DNA from: Clostridia bacterium
GTDB lineage: Bacteria; Bacillota_A; Clostridia; Oscillospirales; CAG-272
DNA length: 8,533 bases
Reading direction: 5' to 3'
Assembly: GCA_017652965.1 (NCBI GenBank)
Contig: JAGBZZ010000135.1
Coordinates: 1 to 8,533 of the forward strand
Of the stretch, positions 1 through 6,182 are shown in pieces. The notes beneath the pieces were generated by a model. The model was not told the origin of the DNA and ran no database searches. It saw only the letters and a list, made by a program, of their open reading frames with translations. Position numbers and translations under genes: made by a program. Position 1 is the stretch's first letter, and every line of letters begins with the position of its first letter.

Positions 1-1
1 G

Positions 2-1321
2 TCAAGGATCTGGGAAACGGCCGCCGAGCGCTCGACCCGTACCGAGCTGTACGGCGAGCCTGTGGACTTTACGGGTGACCCTGCCGAAACCACCCGTCTA
101 CTCCTTGAAGCGGGGATCGACCTCTATGCCGTCCTTGTCGACGAATGCCACCGCGAGGGTATCCGCCCCTGGCTCTCCTTCCGCATGAATGACGTGCACA
201 ACAACCGCCGCGTCTCCAAAAACGGCGGCACGGTGCAGTCTGACTACACCCACTTTGCCAGAGAGGAGGGGCGCGCCCGCACGGGCTACCGCGAGTTTGT
301 CGGCTATTACGACGATGCCCTCAACTACCTTTTGCCCGAGGTGCGCCGCCACTATCTCGACTACATCCGCGAGCAGATCCTGCGTTATCCCGCCGCAGGC
401 ATTGAGCTTGACTTCTCGCGTGAGTTTCTCTGCTTCCCTCCCGGGCTTGAGGAGGCGGGGCGCCCGCTTATGCGCGAATTTTTCCGCGAGGTGCGCGCCA
501 TCGCCGAGGAGGCGGCGGCAAAGCACGGCCACCGCGTAGAGGTCATGGCGCGCGCCATGAGCCGCCCGCTGGACGACCTGCGCTCGGGTCTTGATATCGC
601 GGGGGCGGCCGCCGAGGGGCTTTTGGACGTCGTTGTCCCCACCGCCCACTTCGGCACGACAGACGACGGCTGCCCGGTTGAGCTTTGGCGGCGGCTTTTG
701 CCCCCCACCTGCCGCCTTGCCGTCGGCATCGAGGCCGACATCCTGCCGCATCCGCGCACGCCGAAAAAGCCCCGTCCCTCCGAAATGCTGTGGGGGCTTG
801 CCCACACCTTCCTTTCCGAGGGGGCGGACGACGTCTACCTCTTTAACGAGCTGTACCTCCACCGCCTTGGCGAGGATCTGACCGACCACCTCTCCCCCCT
901 TGCCGACAGGACACGCCTGCGCGCCGCCCGCCGCCGTATGCCGGTAAGCTACGCCAATATCGTCGCCCCCGGCGAGCCCCAGCCCCACCGCCTGCCAATG
1001 CGCGTGAAGGCCTATCACTGGGGTGGCTCGGAATATGCCGACCTGCGCTTTTACGTGGGCGACAACGAGGGCGACCCCCTCTACCTGCTCTTTGCCATCG
1101 ATGAGGAGGCCGACCTCCTTTCGCTGTACGTCAACACGCTCCGCCCGACCTACCTCGGCAAATGCCGCCTGCCCGAATACAGCGAAGGCGATCTTCTCGT
1201 CTACCGTGTGCCGCCCATGGCGGGAAATACCCGTACCTTAGAGATCCGCGCCCTGCGAGAGGACGGCGACCCCACCGTCACCTACGCCGAAATGCGCACC
1301 TATCCGCCCGAGCTGATCTAA
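2..1321 (+). CDS. Glycoside-hydrolase-like TIM-barrel protein (family-10-like), 5' end outside window
   Basis: The reading frame is open from base 2, so the start codon lies upstream of the window; 439 codons are visible and the stop is TAA. The GTG at 62 lies mid-protein and has no convincing ribosome binding site, so it is not taken as the start. The chain has barrel-strand-like segments: PWLSFRMND (from base 170), GIELDFSRE (398-424, with acidic residues Glu at 404 and Asp at 410 on one strand, typical catalytic candidates) and VVVPTAHFG. It ends in a beta-rich C-terminal domain from about base 990. This resembles the uncharacterised GHL/family-10-like glycosidases of gut and soil bacteria, by my recollection of the family and not by a search. 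The substrate is unknown. The sialidase-like gene follows after 29 bases, so they are probably cotranscribed. Secretion cannot be judged because the N-terminus is missing. A decayed second copy lies at 2874-3068. Confidence 0.7.
   Translation, partial: SRIWETAAERSTRTELYGEPVDFTGDPAETTRLLLEAGIDLYAVLVDECHREGIRPWLSFRMNDVHNNRRVSKNGGTVQSDYTHFAREEGRARTGYREFVGYYDDALNYLLPEVRRHYLDYIREQILRYPAAGIELDFSREFLCFPPGLEEAGRPLMREFFREVRAIAEEAAAKHGHRVEVMARAMSRPLDDLRSGLDIAGAAAEGLLDVVVPTAHFGTTDDGCPVELWRRLLPPTCRLAVGIEADILPHPRTPKKPRPSEMLWGLAHTFLSEGADDVYLFNELYLHRLGEDLTDHLSPLADRTRLRAARRRMPVSYANIVAPGEPQPHRLPMRVKAYHWGGSEYADLRFYVGDNEGDPLYLLFAIDEEADLLSLYVNTLRPTYLGKCRLPEYSEGDLLVYRVPPMAGNTRTLEIRALREDGDPTVTYAEMRTYPPELI
636..726 (+). 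repeat. 91-base direct repeat, copy 1 (inside the intact glycosidase-like gene)
   Basis: The sequence is identical base for base to 2909-2999. Immediately upstream the two copies differ at 9 of 25 aligned bases (611-635 against 2884-2908), and downstream at 4 of 40. The identity block therefore has a sharp left edge. Confidence 0.95.
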
Positions 1322-1334
1322 AGAAAGAGGCCAA

Positions 1335-1342
1335 TAAGGAGG
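1335..1342 (+). promoter_or_regulatory. Ribosome binding site that fixes the GTG start of the sialidase-like gene
   Basis: TAAGGAGG lies 8 bases before GTG 1351. The open frame extends upstream to an ATG at 1162, but that lies inside the preceding gene and would add a tail of non-homologous low-complexity residues. This site therefore decides the start. Confidence 0.85.
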
Positions 1343-1350
1343 AAGAAGCC

Positions 1351-2508
1351 GTGAAGATCCGTATTCTGGAAGAACCCCGTATCATCTGTCAAAATCCCGC
1401 AAGCCCCCACTGCTACTTCGGTTGGCCGACCGTTGGGCGGCTCCCGGATGGAAGCCTCCTTACCGTGGCAAGCGGCCTGCGCGTAGCGCACGTCTGCCCC
1501 TTCGGTAAGGTGGTCGGCATCCGCAGCCGCGACGAGGGCCGCACCTGGAGCAACCCCGAGGTGCTGATCGACACCCCGCTTGACGACCGCGATGCGGGGC
1601 TTCTGCCGCTGGCAAACGGCCGGGTGATCCTGACAAGCTTTACGAATACCCCCGATTTTCAGCGCGGCTATGCCGACCGCACCAAGCTCCCGTACGTCAA
1701 CGCCTATCTCGACCTTGTCGAGGCCGCGGGCGGCTGGGAGCAGTACCACGGCGCAACACTTGCCGTAAGCCGTGACGGCGGTCACCACTTCTCGCTCCCC
1801 CACGTGGTGCCGCTTTCCTCGCCGCACGGCCCCTGCCAGCTTGCAGACGGCACGGTCCTGTACGTTGGAAGCGTCAATTCCGAGGCCGAGGCCGGGCGGA
1901 GCTGCATCGAATGCCACACGGTGGATGAGGAGGGCAGGCTCACCTTCCGCTCCCGCATTGAAAACGGGGACGAGGAGGGCCTGCGCTACAACGAGCCGCA
2001 CGCCCGTGCCCTGCGGGACGGCCGCATCCTGGTGCATATCCGCGCCGAGAACTATCGGGCGGGGATCTTCACCCTCTTTGAGAGCGTGTCGGAGGACGGT
2101 GGCTATACCTTCACAAAGCCCCGCCGCCTCCTTTCGGATGCCGGCGGCGCGCCCGCCCACATCCTTGAGCTTTCGGACGGGACGGTCCTGTCGGTATACG
2201 GACACAGAGCCGCCCCCTACGGCATCCGCGCGATGGTCAGCCGTGACGGCGGCAGGAGCTATGAGATCGACCTCGTCCTCACCGACGCCGAGCCCTCCGC
2301 CGACCTTGGCTATCCCTCCTCGGTCGAGCTTGCGGACGGCGCGATCCTCACGGTCTATTACGCTAAGCTCCCAACCGGGAACGGCTCTGCCCTCAAGCAG
2401 ATCGTCTATCGGATCGAGGAGGAAGGGGCGGCAGGATATCTCTGCAAAATTGCGATATATCCCACACGATATATCGCGATTGCGGTTAAAATAAAGAAAA
2501 TGAGGTAA
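1351..2508 (+). CDS. Sialidase-superfamily (BNR/Asp-box) protein, cytoplasmic
   Basis: The protein is 385 residues long and starts at GTG. Four Asp-box motifs (S-x-D-x-G-x-[ST]-[WFY] type) are spaced along the chain: SRDEGRTW at 59-66, SRDGGHHF at 140, SEDGGYTF at 247 and SRDGGRSY at 297, as expected for a six-bladed beta-propeller of the sialidase superfamily. There is no signal peptide, so it should act in the cytoplasm on imported glycans. Asp boxes are structural, and I could not confirm the arginine triad and Tyr/Glu pair of true GH33 neuraminidases, so the activity could be another exo-glycosidase or a lyase-like role. It follows the glycosidase-like gene and probably shares its mRNA. 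The last ~26 residues (from about base 2430) are Ile/Tyr/Lys-rich and are encoded by a palindromic AT-rich element. They do not look like native propeller sequence and suggest that the original 3' end was replaced. Confidence 0.75.
   Translation: MKIRILEEPRIICQNPASPHCYFGWPTVGRLPDGSLLTVASGLRVAHVCPFGKVVGIRSRDEGRTWSNPEVLIDTPLDDRDAGLLPLANGRVILTSFTNTPDFQRGYADRTKLPYVNAYLDLVEAAGGWEQYHGATLAVSRDGGHHFSLPHVVPLSSPHGPCQLADGTVLYVGSVNSEAEAGRSCIECHTVDEEGRLTFRSRIENGDEEGLRYNEPHARALRDGRILVHIRAENYRAGIFTLFESVSEDGGYTFTKPRRLLSDAGGAPAHILELSDGTVLSVYGHRAAPYGIRAMVSRDGGRSYEIDLVLTDAEPSADLGYPSSVELADGAILTVYYAKLPTGNGSALKQIVYRIEEEGAAGYLCKIAIYPTRYIAIAVKIKKMR
2452..2477. repeat. AT-rich inverted repeat at the sialidase/XRE boundary
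   Basis: GCGATATAT (2452-2460) and ATATATCGC (2469-2477) form a perfect 9-base inverted repeat around an 8-base spacer. It lies inside the C-terminal codons of the sialidase-like gene and about 44 bases upstream of the XRE regulator start. It could be the regulator's own operator or the boundary of an inserted cassette. A weak -10-like TAAAAT (2487-2492) follows, but I see no good -35, so I do not annotate a promoter. Confidence 0.6.
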
Positions 2509-2516
2509 GGAGGGGG
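2507..2516 (+). promoter_or_regulatory. Ribosome binding site of the XRE regulator, overlapping the upstream stop codon
   Basis: AAGGAGGGGG begins on the last two bases of the sialidase TAA and lies 4 bases before ATG 2521. An out-of-frame ATG at 2517 is too close to be used. The overlap means ribosomes ending the sialidase could feed the regulator gene. Confidence 0.75.
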
Positions 2517-2520
2517 ATGT

Positions 2521-2763
2521 ATGGACACGAAAACAGCAGTAGCCAAGCGGATCCTCGCTTTATGCTGTGAGCGCGGCATTGCCATCAATACGCTTGCCAA
2601 TCTGTCCGGTGTTTCACCCTCTACAGTCTATAGTATGCTGAACGAAAAGAGCCAAAACCCCGGCGTTGTATCATTGAAGAAGCTTTGCGACGGTCTTGAG
2701 ATCACACTCCGCGAGTTCTTTGACGATCCCCTCTTTGACGAGATCGAGCAGGAGATCAAATAA
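2521..2763 (+). CDS. Small XRE/Cro-CI-type helix-turn-helix regulator
   Basis: This is an 80-residue protein that is essentially a single DNA-binding domain. The helix-turn-helix is at about residues 20-43 (INTLANLSGVSPSTVYSMLN), with typical helix packing residues and the SPSTVY recognition helix. It is followed by NPGVVSLKKLCDGLEITLREFF, the helix 4-5 signature of this family. There is no effector, dimerisation or protease domain. Closely similar stand-alone proteins are, as I recall, very common in Clostridia, often in several copies per genome; their targets are mostly unknown. Its base composition is less GC-rich than the genes before it. Its terminator lies just downstream, so the palindrome, gene and terminator form a compact unit. 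Autoregulation through the upstream palindrome is an inference. Confidence 0.85.
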   Translation: MDTKTAVAKRILALCCERGIAINTLANLSGVSPSTVYSMLNEKSQNPGVVSLKKLCDGLEITLREFFDDPLFDEIEQEIK

Positions 2764-2787
2764 GGGATAGCCCCGCAGAACAGTAAA

Positions 2788-2826
2788 AAAGGAAGCTTGG
2801 CTTTGTCAAGCTTCCTTTACTTTTTT
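2788..2826 (+). terminator. Rho-independent terminator after the XRE regulator
   Basis: AAAGGAAGCTTG (2788-2799) pairs with CAAGCTTCCTTT (2807-2818) around a 7-base loop, a perfect 12-base stem. It is followed by AC and a run of six T. It lies 24 bases after the stop codon. Confidence 0.85.
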
Positions 2827-2873
2827 GCTTTACGGCGCAGGCTTTGGCTTTGGGAGATCATAAAGGGAAAAGA

Positions 2874-3068
2874 GAGCGCCGCCCGCGAGGGGCTGATCGA
2901 CATTGTCATCCCCACCGCCCACTTCGGCACGACAGACGACGGCTGCCCGGTTGAGCTTTGGCGGCGGCTTTTGCCCCCCACCTGCCGCCTTGCCGTCGGG
3001 ATCGAGACCAATATCCTGCCGCATCCGCGCACGCCGAAATGCGGAACTACCCGCCCGAGCTTGTGTAA
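2874..3068 (+). pseudogene. Decayed, internally deleted copy of the glycoside-hydrolase-like gene
   Basis: Bases 2878-3039 align without gaps to 605-766 of the intact gene (constant offset 2273), and 3031-3068 align to its last 38 bases, 1284-1321, including the stop codon. The 5' two-thirds is missing. A 526-base internal segment is also missing, and 526 is not a multiple of three, so the residual frame is broken (the tail N-Y-P-P-E-L-V-stop is in another frame from TAHFGTTDDG). No start codon or ribosome binding site suits it. The stretch between the terminator at 2826 and here (2827-2873) shows no recognisable feature. Confidence 0.85.
2909..2999 (+). repeat. 91-base direct repeat, copy 2 (inside the pseudogene)
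   Basis: Identical to 636-726. The two copies lie 2273 bases apart in the same orientation and flank the sialidase and XRE genes, so recombination between them would delete or amplify that segment. Confidence 0.95.
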
Positions 3069-3086
3069 CGCAAAAGCCGGGCAAGC

Positions 3087-3112
3087 AAAAAACACCCCGA
3101 GGGGTGTTTTTT
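3087..3112. terminator. Bidirectional terminator between convergent units
   Basis: AAAAAACACCCC (3087-3098) and GGGGTGTTTTTT (3101-3112) form a perfect palindromic hairpin. The A and T tracts make it work in both directions. It closes the plus-strand unit (probably the original terminator of the lost glycosidase copy) and overlaps the stop codon of the minus-strand AraC gene. Confidence 0.9.
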
Positions 3113-3893
3113 ACTTTGATGATATATACTTCCTTGCGAACTCCTTCGGCGAGATCCCCATATATTCCTTAAACTGGCGGCTGAAGAAATAGGCATCCGG
3201 GAAGTGCGAAAGGGCGGCCACCTGCCCGACCGAATAGCGCCCAAGCTGCAAAAGCTCGCAGGCGTAGTCGATCTTCAAACGGATGATGTACCGCTTCGGT
3301 GACATCCCGTACTTTTCCTTAAAGAGGCGACGAAAGTAGGATTCGCCCATTCCGCAGGTGGCGGCGAGGTCTGCGACCGACAGCGTCTCCTTAAGAAAGT
3401 GGCTATGGATCGCATCCAGTGCGGGCCTTATGCGCAGGGAGTGCTGCTTTGGCACAAGACTATCGCGTGAAAGCTCGGCAAGGATCCGATAAAGGAGCGA
3501 CATCGCCTCGTGATAATAGCCGCGCCCCTTGCCCGCCCATACGGTGAAGAGGCGCTTGAAGAGCGCCCCGATCTTCTCCGGTTGGGCGACATCAGTCACA
3601 AAGGCGACAGGAGAGAGTGGTACTTGTGATTCAAAGAAAACGTCGATACACTCACCGTGCTCATGCCGCAGGACCTCATAGCGCTTACTTTTGCCTTTAG
3701 GTAAAAAGCGAACGGTATTCGCCTGCTCCTCCAGCACCAAGTCATCAAACAAAATGGTATTTTGACCCGAAAAGTGAAAAATCAACTCATGGCTCGGGAG
3801 AGTACTACGAAAGGCGGTGCGATCGTCTCGATATTCCTCTTTACCCACAAGGATGACCTGCTTTATCTCTGTAATTACGATAGAGTTTTCCAT
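3111..3893 (-). CDS. AraC-family transcriptional regulator, divergent from the glycyl radical operon
   Basis: The protein has 260 residues. The N-terminal ~150 residues form a beta-rich, cupin-like sensor region of the AraC type (segments such as ELIFHFSGQNTILFDD and TVRFLPKGKSKRYEV). Residues ~155-258 are the DNA-binding domain with two helix-turn-helices: SVADLAATCGMGESYFRRLFKEKYG (172-196) and SVGQVAALSHFPDAYFFSRQFKEYMG (221-246), the second carrying the family signature F-S-R-x-F-K-x-x-x-G-x-S-P. The start at ATG 3893 is chosen because AGGTG-type Shine-Dalgarno sequence (3899-3908) precedes it; longer readings would run through the promoter. It is transcribed away from the glycyl radical enzyme gene, the classic layout for a local regulator, so it probably senses the enzyme's substrate or a derivative and activates that operon. 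The inducer is unknown. Confidence 0.9.
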   Translation of the reverse strand: MENSIVITEIKQVILVGKEEYRDDRTAFRSTLPSHELIFHFSGQNTILFDDLVLEEQANTVRFLPKGKSKRYEVLRHEHGECIDVFFESQVPLSPVAFVTDVAQPEKIGALFKRLFTVWAGKGRGYYHEAMSLLYRILAELSRDSLVPKQHSLRIRPALDAIHSHFLKETLSVADLAATCGMGESYFRRLFKEKYGMSPKRYIIRLKIDYACELLQLGRYSVGQVAALSHFPDAYFFSRQFKEYMGISPKEFARKYISSK

Positions 3894-3911
3894 GCGATCA
3901 CCTCCCCCTTC

Positions 3912-3940
3912 AGTATAGCAGGTGGCGGGAGTGATGTCAA
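3912..3940 (-). promoter_or_regulatory. Sigma-70/SigA-type promoter of the AraC-family gene
   Basis: On the minus strand TTGACA (3940-3935) and TATACT (3917-3912) are separated by 17 bases, nearly consensus. The start codon lies about 19 bases beyond the -10. Confidence 0.85.
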
Positions 3941-3952
3941 CTGCAATAGTAT

Positions 3953-3976
3953 TTTTTGTACCGAAAAGTACAAAAA
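3953..3976. promoter_or_regulatory. Candidate operator between the divergent promoters
   Basis: TTTTTGTAC (3953-3961) and GTACAAAAA (3968-3976) form a perfect inverted repeat with the spacer CGAAAA. It lies 12 bases upstream of the AraC-gene -35 and 15 bases upstream of the -35 of the glycyl radical operon, so one bound protein could control both. AraC proteins more often bind direct repeats, so assigning it to this regulator is an inference. Confidence 0.55.
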
Positions 3977-3991
3977 GCGAAGGTTTATGCA

Positions 3992-4021
3992 TTTACCGAT
4001 ATGCGCCCATCGTGTTATACT
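3992..4021 (+). promoter_or_regulatory. Promoter of the glycyl radical enzyme operon
   Basis: TTTACC (3992-3997) and TATACT (4016-4021) are separated by 18 bases. The -10 is good and the -35 is weak, the pattern expected of an activator-dependent promoter. The predicted leader is only about 20 bases. Confidence 0.65.
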
Positions 4022-4049
4022 GAAAAAAAACATACCGAGGAGAAGCACT

Positions 4050-6170
4050 ATGACAGAAAGGATCCGTGAGCTTGCAAGGCTGACAATGGCGGGGCAGATG
4101 TATGCCAAGCCCCGAAAAACCGAATTTGACCCCGAGGATGCCGCCCTCCCGCGGCAGGAGCGCGAATCCCGACGGCTTTGCCAATATATCCGGAACCAGG
4201 AGCCGATGCTCACCGAGTACTCGGCCTTCACGGGCTACTTCAATTTTGACGGCAGCGTGGTGGGGGATGCCTTCCGCCGTGGCGGCCACAAGGCCTTTGA
4301 GGAGTTGCGCCGCCTCTTTCATCTGAAGACGGTGGACGGCTTTTCTACCTTTGAGTGGCAGCACGCCACGGCCGATTATGCCAAGGTCCTAACCAAAGGG
4401 ATCTATGGGCTAATTGAAGAGATCGATGCCTCTCTTGCCCGCCATACGGATACCGAGGAGGTACGGTTTCTCGAAGCCCTTCGCCGTGTGGCAGAGGCCA
4501 TGATCGCCTGGGCGGACAAATGCGCCGACCGCACGGCGACCTTTGCCGAGGGGGTAAAGGAGGGCGCGTATAAAGAAAACCTCCTTCGCCTTTCGGCGGC
4601 ACTGCGGCGCGTCCCTGCGCACGCCCCCGAGACCTTCTATGAAGCGGTGCTGACGATCTACGTCTGCTTCTCGGCCGACCCCGACAGTGTCGGCACGCTT
4701 GACCGCTACCTCGCCCCCTTCTATGAGCGCGACCTCGGGGAGGGACGGCTGACGCGTAAGGAGGCCGCCGAATACCTCCAGGAGCTTTTCCTGATGCTGC
4801 AGGCCGCCACCAGCCCCTCCTCGCCAAACTTCACCCGCACGGCCGAGTCACACTTCTGTGTTGGGGGGTATCTCCCAAACGGTGAGGATGCCTTTTCCGA
4901 GCTTTCCGCCCTCATCGTCGAAAGCCTGATCGAGCTTCCCTCCTATATTCCGCAGGTGTCGCTTCGTTGGACGGGGAAGACCCCGCGCGAGGTCTTCCGC
5001 TTTATGCTGGACTGCGAGCGGCGCGACCCCCGCAAGCGGATCGCCTTTCAGAACGACGAAAAACGGGTGAAGTGCTATACCGAGATCTGCCATATCCCCT
5101 TTGAAAAGGCGGTTTCCTATACGACGGTGGGCTGCAACGAGCCTGCCTTTCTCGGGGCGATCACGGGGAGCAACTCAAAGGTCAACTTCCTGCGCCCGAT
5201 GGAGACCGTGATGCACGAGCATCGCGAAAAGGTCGAGGCGGCCGAAAGCTATGACGAGTTTTTCACCCTCTTCTGCTATGAGCTGCGTGCCGCCCTGGAC
5301 ACGGCGTTTGCCTATGACAACTTCTATAATGCGCGGCGCGCCGAGGACATCAACTATATTTCCAGCCTCTTTTTCAATGACTGCATCGAAAACGCCCGCT
5401 CCCTGACCCGGGGCGGCGGCAACACCGTCATTGCCTCGCCAATGTGCATCGGCATCACAAACGTCATCGATTCCTTGGCGGTGGTCAAGCAGTTCGTCTT
5501 TGACGAGCGCGCCTTTACCATGCGCGAGCTTCTTGACGCGCTGGCGGCCGACTGGGTCGGCTATGAGGATATGCGGACGCTGATCTTAAAGCGCGGTCAC
5601 TTCTTCGGGAATGATGACGATACCTCAAACGGCGTGGCCCGTGCCCTCTACCGCGAGCTGTATGAATTTTTAAAGGAGCGCACGAACCTTTTTGGCTATC
5701 ACTTCCTCGTGGGGGATCTCATCGGCTATCATCCCCACCACAAGTGGTTCGGAGAGGGGACACTGGCCACCCCCGACGGCCGCCGCAAGGGGGACGCGCT
5801 GAAGTTTGGCCTCGGGCAAAGCGAGGGACGCGACCGCGAGGGGCTTTCGGCACTTCTCCATGCCATTGCCACGGCCGATCCCACGGGGATCGGCTGCGGC
5901 TCGACCGTCACCAATCTTCTCCTCGATGAGAAGCTTATGCGGGACGAGGAGAATTTCGAGAAGACGGTCGACCTGCTTCTCACCTATTTCAAGAGCGGCG
6001 GTGTGCATTTCCAGCTGAATTACGTATCCCGCGAGGATCTTCTGGCCGCCCGTGCCACACCAGAGGATCACAAGAGCCTGCGTGTGCGCGTTTCGGGCTT
6101 TTCAGAATGCTTCGTCAAGCTACCCGAGCCCATCCAGGACGACGTGATCGCGCGGACGGTCAAGCGCTGA
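4050..6170 (+). CDS. Glycyl radical enzyme (pyruvate formate-lyase-like), eliminase-type active site, substrate unknown
   Basis: The protein has 706 residues. The start is ATG 4050 with GAGGAGA at 4037-4043. The C-terminal glycyl radical motif RVRVSGFS, followed by LPEPIQDDVIART, places the radical on Gly683, 23 residues from the end as usual. TPDGRRKGDALKFGL (574 onward) is the typical lead-in to the glycyl radical domain. The thiyl cysteine is in VGCNEP: Cys362 with Glu364 two residues on. The C-x-E pattern is that of glycerol/diol dehydratases, choline TMA-lyase, hydroxyproline dehydratase and isethionate lyase, whereas true pyruvate formate-lyase has Cys-Cys. This argues against formate formation and for a dehydratase or other eliminase. 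The middle residue is Asn where many relatives have Val. It is shorter than most relatives (about 760-850 residues). An activase follows directly and an AraC regulator is divergent. No dehydrogenase, transporter or microcompartment gene is linked in this window, so the substrate is not inferable. Confidence 0.88.
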   Translation: MTERIRELARLTMAGQMYAKPRKTEFDPEDAALPRQERESRRLCQYIRNQEPMLTEYSAFTGYFNFDGSVVGDAFRRGGHKAFEELRRLFHLKTVDGFSTFEWQHATADYAKVLTKGIYGLIEEIDASLARHTDTEEVRFLEALRRVAEAMIAWADKCADRTATFAEGVKEGAYKENLLRLSAALRRVPAHAPETFYEAVLTIYVCFSADPDSVGTLDRYLAPFYERDLGEGRLTRKEAAEYLQELFLMLQAATSPSSPNFTRTAESHFCVGGYLPNGEDAFSELSALIVESLIELPSYIPQVSLRWTGKTPREVFRFMLDCERRDPRKRIAFQNDEKRVKCYTEICHIPFEKAVSYTTVGCNEPAFLGAITGSNSKVNFLRPMETVMHEHREKVEAAESYDEFFTLFCYELRAALDTAFAYDNFYNARRAEDINYISSLFFNDCIENARSLTRGGGNTVIASPMCIGITNVIDSLAVVKQFVFDERAFTMRELLDALAADWVGYEDMRTLILKRGHFFGNDDDTSNGVARALYRELYEFLKERTNLFGYHFLVGDLIGYHPHHKWFGEGTLATPDGRRKGDALKFGLGQSEGRDREGLSALLHAIATADPTGIGCGSTVTNLLLDEKLMRDEENFEKTVDLLLTYFKSGGVHFQLNYVSREDLLAARATPEDHKSLRVRVSGFSECFVKLPEPIQDDVIARTVKR

Positions 6171-6182
6171 GTGAGGCTTACT

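Noticed and set aside
98..1018. Long antisense open frame opposite the glycosidase-like gene
   Set aside because: It is low-complexity (Ala/Gly/Val/Arg), has no ribosome binding site and mirrors a GC-rich coding strand; it is a shadow.
1162..1350. Extended N-terminus for the sialidase-like protein
   Set aside because: It lies within the upstream gene in another frame and has no homology-like sequence. GTG 1351 has a strong ribosome binding site.
2797..3192. 131-codon plus-strand open frame as a real gene
   Set aside because: It starts in the terminator, reads a fragment of the glycosidase copy, crosses the deletion out of frame and runs into the AraC gene.
3894..3992. Extended N-terminus for the AraC-family regulator
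   Set aside because: It would run through that gene's own -35/-10 region; ATG 3893 has a good Shine-Dalgarno sequence.
3762..4049. Extended N-terminus for the glycyl radical enzyme
   Set aside because: It would cross the divergent AraC gene, the operator and the promoter; ATG 4050 has GAGGAGA at proper spacing.
4050..6170. Calling the glycyl radical enzyme a true pyruvate formate-lyase (pflB)
   Set aside because: The active site has a single Cys in GCNEP instead of the Cys-Cys pair, and the activase carries extra Fe-S motifs absent from PflA.
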